Positions 58,384-64,000 of a DNA stretch of 64,000 nt are shown here, in pieces; the stretch's first letter is position 1, and every line of letters starts with the position of its first letter. This DNA comes from [Clostridium] aminophilum (GTDB taxonomy: Bacteria; Bacillota; Clostridia; Lachnospirales; Lachnospiraceae), in the NCBI RefSeq assembly GCF_900101295.1, contig NZ_FOIL01000008.1, forward strand, positions 1-64,000, given 5' to 3'. The translations under genes were made by a program, and so were the position numbers. The notes beneath the pieces were generated by a model, which saw only the letters and a list, made by a program, of their open reading frames with translations, was not told the origin of the DNA and did not search any database.

Positions 58384-60555
58384 ATGGAAATTAAAATCGC
58401 ACTTGCGGGCAATCCGAACTGTGGTAAGACGACACTGTTCAACAGCCTGACAGGAAGCAATCAGTATGTCGGCAACTGGCCGGGCGTTACGGTCGAAAAG
58501 AAGGAAGGACGGCTGAAGGGCCATAAGGATGTGATCGTCCAGGACCTTCCGGGTATTTATTCCCTCAGCCCGTACACAATGGAAGAGGTGGTCGCAAGAG
58601 ATTACCTGGTCGGCGAGAAACCGGATGTAATTCTGAACATCATCGACGGAACCAACATTGAGAGAAACCTGTATCTGACCACACAGCTGATTGAGATCGG
58701 AATCCCGGTTGTCGTTGCAGTCAACATGATGGATCTGGTCCGCAAAAACGGCGATAACATTGATATAAAGAAACTCGGAGACCAGCTCGGATGCCGGATG
58801 ATTGAGATCTCCGCGCTGAAGGGCGAGTCCACGGTGGAAGCCGCGGAACTTGCCATCCGCGCGGCGATGGAGCAGAACGAGGCAGAGCTTCCGCATGTCT
58901 TTAACGGAAGTGTGGAGCATGCCATCGCACACATCGAAGAGTCCATTGAGGGATTTGTCGATTCCAAAGAGCTTCGCTGGTATGCGATCAAGGTGTTTGA
59001 ACGCGACCAGAAAGCAGTTCAGAAGGTGAAGATCAGTGCGGATGTAAAGAATCACATTGAGCAGCATATTGTGGATTGTGAGAAAGAACTGGACGATGAT
59101 GCGGAGAGCATCATCACAAACCAGAGATATGAGTACATTACGGCACTGGTAAACAAGACCGTAAAGAAGGGAAGAGCGGCCGGCGAGCTGACCTTCTCCG
59201 ATAAGGTTGACCGCGTTGTGACCAACCGGTTCCTTGCGCTTCCGATCTTCGCGGTTGTCATGTTCCTCGTTTACTATGTATCCGTGACAACGATCGGCTC
59301 TCAGATGACAGACTGGACCAATGATGTTCTCTTCGGAGAGATCGTTGAACCGGGGGCGAGAGAATTCCTGGAGGGCGTCGGAACCTCCGAATGGCTGGTT
59401 TCCCTGATCGTTGACGGTATCATTCACGGAATCGGCACACCGATCGGCTTTGTTCCGCAGATGGCAGTTGTATTCCTGTTCCTGTCCTTCCTGGAGGACT
59501 GCGGTTACATGGCGCGTGTTGCCTTCATCATGGACCGCGCATTTCGCAAGTTCGGACTTTCCGGAAAGAGCTTTATCCCGTTCCTGATCTCTTCGGGCTG
59601 CGGCGTTCCGGGAATCATGGGAACACGTACCATTGAAAATGAGAGCGACCGCAGAATGACCATGATCACAACGACCATGATTCCGTGCGGCGCAAAGCTT
59701 CCGGTTATCGCAGCCATCGCCGGCTTTATCATGGGTGGTGCGTGGTGGATGGCACCGGCCTGCTATTTCGGCGGAATCGCGCTGGTTATCATTTACTGCA
59801 TCGTGCTGAAGAAGACCAGCTTCTTCGCCGGTGATCCGGTTCCGTTCGTCATGGAGCTTCCGCAGTATCACATTCCGTCCCTGAAGGGTCTTCTGATGCA
59901 TGTGTGGGAGAGAGTATGGGCATTCATGAAGAAAGCCGGAACCATCCTCTTCCTCTGCTGTGCGGTTATGTGGTTCCTTGCAAGCTTCGGCTTTGCAGAC
60001 GGTGAGTTCGGTCTGGTAGAGTCCAAGGATTCCATTCTTGCGATGATCGGCGGCATTCTTGCTCCGCTCTTTGTTCCGCTGGGTATCGGCAACTGGCAGA
60101 CGGTTGCGGCAACCCTTTCCGGTTTTGTGGCAAAGGAAGGTCTGGTATCCACCATGTCCCTTCTTTCTGCAATCGGTGAGGAAGTGGAAGAGTACGAAGA
60201 AGCATATCACGCAGCATATCTGGCATTCTTCCCGACTACAATGGCGGCGGTGTCCTACCTGATGTTCAACCTGTTTGACTCTCCGTGTCTGGCGGCGATT
60301 TCTTCTCTGGCGAAGGAACTCGGCAACCGGAAGGTATTCTGGTTTGCGATCCTGTTCCAGAACCTCGGCGCGTATGTGGTAACCCTGATGGCTTATCAGC
60401 TGATCGGACTTGCTGTTGGTCAGGTTGCATTCAGCATCTGGACGGTTGTGGCAGCAGTTCTTCTGGCAGGCCTTCTGTATGTGCTCTTTGCACCGGATCC
60501 GTTCCGGAACCGTGTACATGCACAGGAGAGCGCGGCGGCAAGGGTACGGGCCTGA
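58384..60555 (+). CDS. feoB: FeoB ferrous iron transporter
   Basis: A 723-residue FeoB with an N-terminal G-protein domain: G1 GNPNCGKTT at 8-16, G3 DLPGIYSLSPY near 53 and G4 NMMD near 117. The membrane core follows from about 280, with gate-like sequences SGCGVPGIMGTR and IPCGAKLPVI and conserved Cys. It takes up Fe2+, needed for the many Fe-S and iron enzymes here. No FeoC is present. The ATG at 58384 with AAGGAG upstream is preferred to 58363. Confidence 0.96.
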   Translation: MEIKIALAGNPNCGKTTLFNSLTGSNQYVGNWPGVTVEKKEGRLKGHKDVIVQDLPGIYSLSPYTMEEVVARDYLVGEKPDVILNIIDGTNIERNLYLTTQLIEIGIPVVVAVNMMDLVRKNGDNIDIKKLGDQLGCRMIEISALKGESTVEAAELAIRAAMEQNEAELPHVFNGSVEHAIAHIEESIEGFVDSKELRWYAIKVFERDQKAVQKVKISADVKNHIEQHIVDCEKELDDDAESIITNQRYEYITALVNKTVKKGRAAGELTFSDKVDRVVTNRFLALPIFAVVMFLVYYVSVTTIGSQMTDWTNDVLFGEIVEPGAREFLEGVGTSEWLVSLIVDGIIHGIGTPIGFVPQMAVVFLFLSFLEDCGYMARVAFIMDRAFRKFGLSGKSFIPFLISSGCGVPGIMGTRTIENESDRRMTMITTTMIPCGAKLPVIAAIAGFIMGGAWWMAPACYFGGIALVIIYCIVLKKTSFFAGDPVPFVMELPQYHIPSLKGLLMHVWERVWAFMKKAGTILFLCCAVMWFLASFGFADGEFGLVESKDSILAMIGGILAPLFVPLGIGNWQTVAATLSGFVAKEGLVSTMSLLSAIGEEVEEYEEAYHAAYLAFFPTTMAAVSYLMFNLFDSPCLAAISSLAKELGNRKVFWFAILFQNLGAYVVTLMAYQLIGLAVGQVAFSIWTVVAAVLLAGLLYVLFAPDPFRNRVHAQESAAARVRA

Positions 60556-60615
60556 GAGCGTTCGGAAAAGAATTATTTAAATCGGTTTACTCAAGCAGTA
60601 TTACTCAAGTGCAGC

Positions 60616-60651
60616 GGAAAGCCTGCTTTCGGAACGGAGAGCAGGCTTTCC
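60616..60651 (+). terminator. Hairpin after feoB
   Basis: GGAAAGCCTGCT pairs with AGCAGGCTTTCC around a 12-base loop; no T-run, so it may only attenuate before the DUF2325 gene. Confidence 0.6.
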
Positions 60652-60716
60652 AAAAAGATTATGGTTAGTCAGAACAAACCGAAACAGTAAGTCATGTTCA
60701 AAGCGAGGAGGCAGGC

Positions 60717-60995
60717 ATGAGTGTTGTAATCGTAGGCGGAAATGAATGTATGGAACGCCAGTATATGAATATCTGTAAACAGCATGGATGTAAGGCGAAG
60801 GTGTTCTGCAAGTATCAGGCGGGACTCGCGGACCGGATCGGCAATCCGGATCTGCTGATCCTTTTCACCCATACCGTATCGCACAAGCTGGTTCGCTGCG
60901 CCCTGGACAACAAGGCGGAGACGACGGATGTGGTAAGATCCCATACCAGTTCAAAAGCGGCGCTGAGCGATATTCTGAGTGCGTATGCGCAGTGA
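60717..60995 (+). CDS. DUF2325 family protein
   Basis: A 92-residue protein of the DUF2325 family. The start SVVIVGGNECMERQY is a Rossmann-like beta-strand/Gly loop, followed by CKQHGCKAKVFCK and ILFTHTVSHKLVRCAL. Members are small and often lie next to feo genes in Clostridia; their role is not known to me, though conserved Cys and His may bind metal. It follows feoB by 160 bases on the same strand. AGGAGG precedes the ATG. Confidence 0.85.
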   Translation: MSVVIVGGNECMERQYMNICKQHGCKAKVFCKYQAGLADRIGNPDLLILFTHTVSHKLVRCALDNKAETTDVVRSHTSSKAALSDILSAYAQ

Positions 60996-61045
60996 TGAAC
61001 GCGCGACCGATCCGGTTTACTTGAATATGGAATAATGCTAAAATG

Positions 61046-61093
61046 ACAGGTGTGCAGGAACGCGGAGATAACCGCACCGGTACACCTGTTTTT
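61046..61093 (+). terminator. Terminator after the DUF2325 gene
   Basis: ACAGGTGT pairs with TACACCTGT across a partly paired GCGGAGATAACCGC interior, followed by TTTTT. Confidence 0.65.
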
Positions 61094-61205
61094 GCGCGAT
61101 AAGAAGGGATGGAGAAGCCGAAGTCCGCGGGCTCCCGCAGGAGTGAGTGGATGGAGAAACCAGAGTTCGCAGGCGGACCTGGATCTTACAGAAAGGGGAA
61201 GAGAG

Positions 61206-61685
61206 ATGGAACTGAATGTCGATATTTTTTCGGTACTGGATAAAGGATGGGCGCTGCTGACAGCGGGCGATTCCATGGCACATTTCAACACCATGACGGT
61301 GAGCTGGGGCATGATGGGAACGTTCTGGGGAAAGCCGGCCGCGACCGTATACGTCCGTGACAGCCGCTATACACTCGAATTCATGAAGGACAGCCAGTAT
61401 TTTACGCTGACCATGTTTGATGAGGATAAAAAGCCGGATCTGGGAATTCTCGGATCAAAGTCCGGCAGAGACGGCAATAAGATTGCCGAGACAAGCCTTC
61501 ATGCGAAGAAACTGGAGCACGGCGTCGGTTTTGAGGAGGCAAAGGTGACGCTGATACTCAAAAAGATATATATGCAGCGGATGGATATGAATGCGATGCC
61601 GAAGGAGATTCTTGATCAGATCTATCCGAACGGCGATGACCACAATATGTTTATCGGTGAAGTGGTGGATATCATCCGCAGATAA
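61206..61685 (+). CDS. Flavin reductase-like FMN-binding protein
   Basis: A 159-residue protein of the flavin reductase-like fold. MAHFNTMTVSWGMMGTFWGKP (residues 23-43, written here with its FMN-contact TVSWG core) and RDSRYTLEFMKDSQYFTLTMF are family-typical. It probably binds FMN and reduces flavin or a small electron acceptor using NAD(P)H. The ATG at 61206 follows AAAGGGGAAGAG; upstream in-frame codons run through the terminator and are excluded. Substrate unknown. Confidence 0.78.
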   Translation: MELNVDIFSVLDKGWALLTAGDSMAHFNTMTVSWGMMGTFWGKPAATVYVRDSRYTLEFMKDSQYFTLTMFDEDKKPDLGILGSKSGRDGNKIAETSLHAKKLEHGVGFEEAKVTLILKKIYMQRMDMNAMPKEILDQIYPNGDDHNMFIGEVVDIIRR

Positions 61686-61830
61686 CCGCGCGACGCAGAA
61701 AACGCAACCGTTCGGTGAAAAGGCGGGAAGCGGATTTTTCGATAATAAGGAGTATCCCGGATATTCCTTTTATGAAAATCAACCGGCAGATTGACGCGCG
61801 GGAGAGAAAGAGACACAGGGGGAAAGAACA

Positions 61831-63321
61831 ATGGATTTAAAGACAGCGGTTAAAAATCAGGAAGAGGAGATGATCGCCTGCCTTCAGCAGGTGATCCGTT
61901 TTCCGAGTGAGAGACAGGACGCAAAGGCGGATGCGCCGTTCGGCGAGCCGGTGCGAGACTGTCTTCTCTATGTCCTGAAACAGGCCGAAAAGCTCGGGAT
62001 GAAGACCTGTAATGTCGATAACTACATGGGATGGGCCGAGATCGGCGAGGGACCGGAGATGGTTGCGATTCTGGGACATCTGGATGTGGTTCCGGCCGGT
62101 GAGGGCTGGGACAGAGACCCGTATTCCGGTGATGTGGAGAACGGCAATATTTACGGCCGCGGAACCATGGATGATAAGGGGCCGGCGGTTGCGGCGCTCT
62201 ACGCGATGAAGGCAATCATGGATTCCGGACTTCCGCTGAAGCGCAGAATCCGCATTCTTTTCGGAACCAATGAGGAAACCGGAAGCGCCGACATGGCGTA
62301 TTACCGTGAGCACGGCGGAGAGATTCCGGTCAGCGGATTTACGCCGGATGGAGAGTATCCGCTGATCAACGGCGAAAAGGGCATCATCAATGCTGTGTTT
62401 ACCGCAGCGCTGAATGCCGCAGAGACTGCGGGTGATGGCGTGTGCGGGGCAGGAGAGGTTCTCCTCAGGAGCATTTCCGGCGGTACGGCATTTAACATCG
62501 TTCCGGGGCACGCGAAGGCAGAACTGAGCTGCAGCGAGGAAACGGCCCGAAAGGCGATGGAGACGGTGCGCGCGGCAGAAAAAGATCTCGAAAAAGAGAT
62601 TGCGGAGGATGAGGAAATGAAGGCTGCCTGCGCATCTCTCACGGAAGGCGGAAAAAGCATTCTCTCCGCAGAGTATCATGCGGAGACCGGAACACTCACT
62701 GTCCTTGCGGAAGGAAAGGAGGCGCATGCGTCTCTTCCGTGGAAGGGCGTGAATGCCATCGGTGCGCTTCTGTTTGCCCTGAATCGGCTTCCGGTTGCGG
62801 GAGAAGCGGCGGAAAAGATCCGTTTCCTTGCCGGTGGCATCGGCCTGAAGGGAACCGGAGACGGATTTGGCATTGCGCTGGAGGATGAGATTTCCGGCCG
62901 TCTCAGCTTTAATACCGGAATGATCGAAGGAAACGGCGGGGAAATCAAGGTTTCCATCAACTATCGGTATCCCGTTACCCGCAGTTATGAGGAGTGTGCA
63001 CCGAAACTGATCGAAGAGATGAAAGAGAACGGCTTTGAACTCACATCGGAGGCGCATAAAGCATCTCTTTATGTGGATAAGAACGAAGAGTATGTGCAGA
63101 AACTTCTTGCGGTCTATCATGAGTTCACGGGCCTTCCGGCGGAACCGATGTGCATTGGCGGCGGAACATATGCGAAAGCGATTCCGAATACGGTTGCGTT
63201 CGGCCCCATTTTCCCGGGCGATACGGTGAGGGAACATCTTCCAAATGAATTCTGGGAGCTCGACAAGCTCAAACTGAATATGCAGATCATTGCAGAGGCG
63301 GTATACCGTCTGGCAAATTAA
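61831..63321 (+). CDS. pepV: PepV-type M20 dipeptidase
   Basis: A 496-residue metallopeptidase that splits dipeptides in the cytosol. Zinc ligands and neighbours: His in LGHLDVVPAGEGW near residue 85, Asp in GRGTMDDKGPAVAA near 117, Glu pair in FGTNEETGSADM near 151 and Asp in TPDGEYPLINGEKG near 175. The lid domain (about 185-385) is typical of PepV rather than of other M20 enzymes. A probable dipeptide epimerase gene follows 66 bases later, so the pair handles dipeptides such as cell-wall Ala-Glu. Confidence 0.94.
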   Translation: MDLKTAVKNQEEEMIACLQQVIRFPSERQDAKADAPFGEPVRDCLLYVLKQAEKLGMKTCNVDNYMGWAEIGEGPEMVAILGHLDVVPAGEGWDRDPYSGDVENGNIYGRGTMDDKGPAVAALYAMKAIMDSGLPLKRRIRILFGTNEETGSADMAYYREHGGEIPVSGFTPDGEYPLINGEKGIINAVFTAALNAAETAGDGVCGAGEVLLRSISGGTAFNIVPGHAKAELSCSEETARKAMETVRAAEKDLEKEIAEDEEMKAACASLTEGGKSILSAEYHAETGTLTVLAEGKEAHASLPWKGVNAIGALLFALNRLPVAGEAAEKIRFLAGGIGLKGTGDGFGIALEDEISGRLSFNTGMIEGNGGEIKVSINYRYPVTRSYEECAPKLIEEMKENGFELTSEAHKASLYVDKNEEYVQKLLAVYHEFTGLPAEPMCIGGGTYAKAIPNTVAFGPIFPGDTVREHLPNEFWELDKLKLNMQIIAEAVYRLAN

Positions 63322-63387
63322 GGGCTGACCGATTGAAGGAAAATTGCGGAAGCGATTGTCTGCTTCGGATGCGGAAGGGAGAAAAAG

Positions 63388-64000
63388 TTGAAGATTACGG
63401 GTGTAAGGCTTGGAAAGATTTCCGTGCCGCTTCGTGTTCCGTTTAAAACGGCGCTGAGGTCGGTGAACAGTGTAGAGGATGTGATTGTCGAGATTTCGAC
63501 CGATACCGGAGAAAAGGGATACGGGGAAGCACCGCCCACCGGAGTCATCACGGGAGACACCACCGGTGCAATTCTCGGCGCCCTTCGGGATCACATCATC
63601 CCGACACTGATGGGCCGGGATGTGGATGATCTCGAGAACCTGATGATCGATCTCAACCGTTGTGTAGTGAAGAATAGCAGCGCGAAAGCGGCGGCCGACA
63701 TGGCGCTCTGGGATCTGTACGGAAAACTCTACCGGATTCCGGTGTACAAGATGCTCGGCGGAAGCAGAAAGAAGCTTGTGACCGATATCACCATCAGCGT
63801 CAATCCGCCGGAAGTGATGGCGGAAGATGCGAGAAATGCGGTCGGACGGGGCTATGACACCCTGAAGATGAAAGTTGGCATTGACCCGGCATTGGATGTG
63901 ACGAGACTCACGGCGGTCCGCGAAGCGGTCGGACCGGACGTGAAGATCCGGATTGATGCCAATCAGGCCTGGAATGCCCGGCAGGCCGTCCGTATTCTGG
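63388..64000 (+). CDS. Dipeptide epimerase (enolase superfamily), 3'-truncated by window end
   Basis: The first 204 codons of an enolase-superfamily enzyme related to L-Ala-D/L-Glu epimerase and muconate-lactonising enzymes. The capping domain starts KITGVRLGKISVPLRVPFK; the K-x-K base is in TLKMKVGID near residue 160 and the first metal Asp in IDANQAW near 193. The start is a TTG at 63388 with GAAGGGA 8 bases upstream. No stop occurs before the window ends. Its place after pepV supports dipeptide (murein peptide) recycling, but the substrate is inferred. Confidence 0.85.
   Translation, partial: MKITGVRLGKISVPLRVPFKTALRSVNSVEDVIVEISTDTGEKGYGEAPPTGVITGDTTGAILGALRDHIIPTLMGRDVDDLENLMIDLNRCVVKNSSAKAAADMALWDLYGKLYRIPVYKMLGGSRKKLVTDITISVNPPEVMAEDARNAVGRGYDTLKMKVGIDPALDVTRLTAVREAVGPDVKIRIDANQAWNARQAVRIL

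Overview
The window reads as chromosome of a motile, fermentative, anaerobic Bacillota (Clostridia, most likely a Lachnospiraceae-type gut organism). The assignment is inferred from gene content: a FeoA-FeoA-FeoB iron system, PepV dipeptidase, M18 aminopeptidase, VanZ-like protein, several 4Fe-4S/ferredoxin proteins, glycyl-radical chemistry, AGGAGG-type ribosome sites and mid-50s GC coding sequence. Two perfect GCCGATAA boxes (before a chemoreceptor gene and before a DUF6033-like gene) look like flagellar sigma-D promoters and imply flagella. I saw no rRNA, tRNA, CRISPR array, phage or insertion sequence.

Layout. 0.3-4.4 kb: AraC-type regulator divergent from a D-2-hydroxyacid dehydrogenase and a GltS-type symporter. 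4.6-9.5 kb: an amino-acid breakdown group, with a YheO/DauR-like regulator divergent from RidA, an unusually long tryptophanase/tyrosine phenol-lyase relative and an NSS sodium symporter. 9.7-12.7 kb: a secreted repeat protein and a MazEF-like toxin-antitoxin pair bracketed by 30-bp direct repeats. 13-23 kb: a PreA-like dihydropyrimidine dehydrogenase with an extra N-terminal Fe-S region, an amino-acid-type chemoreceptor, an NfrB-like glycosyltransferase with a c-di-GMP-type MshEN domain, an HxlR regulator, a split NapH-like Fe-S pair, a C_GCAxxG_C_C protein and a MATE exporter.

23.4-41.8 kb is the centrepiece: an 18-gene glycyl-radical-enzyme bacterial microcompartment (GRM) locus. A MIP-family channel admits a small diol; a B12-independent diol dehydratase, made radical-active by its SAM-dependent activase, converts the diol to an aldehyde inside a shell of BMC-H, BMC-T and BMC-P proteins. 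PduP oxidises the aldehyde to acyl-CoA, PduL makes acyl-phosphate, PduQ reduces aldehyde to alcohol, and PduS/PduT probably move electrons across the shell. A SAM synthetase, a EutJ chaperone and a PocR-type sensor/AraC response regulator lie inside the locus. By residue register the dehydratase is of the glycerol/1,2-propanediol type; 1,2-propanediol is most likely but unproven. Odd parts are an internal Cys-flanked helix in the dehydratase resembling a cargo-targeting peptide, a second aldehyde dehydrogenase whose catalytic Cys is His, a sensor kinase with Gln at both the phospho-acceptor His and N-box Asn positions, a shell protein with a 170-residue acidic-then-basic tail, and a channel with non-canonical NPA boxes.

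42-51 kb: a two-component system followed by a membrane-fusion protein, an RND pump and two TolC-like coiled-coil proteins. 51-64 kb: M18 aminopeptidase, DUF6033-like protein, a tiny zinc-ribbon protein behind a large palindrome, VanZ-like protein, nitrilase-family amidase, lipoprotein, Feo iron uptake with an operator-like promoter, DUF2325, a flavin-reductase-like protein, PepV and a truncated dipeptide-epimerase gene running off the end. A structured intergenic repeat occurs at three places.
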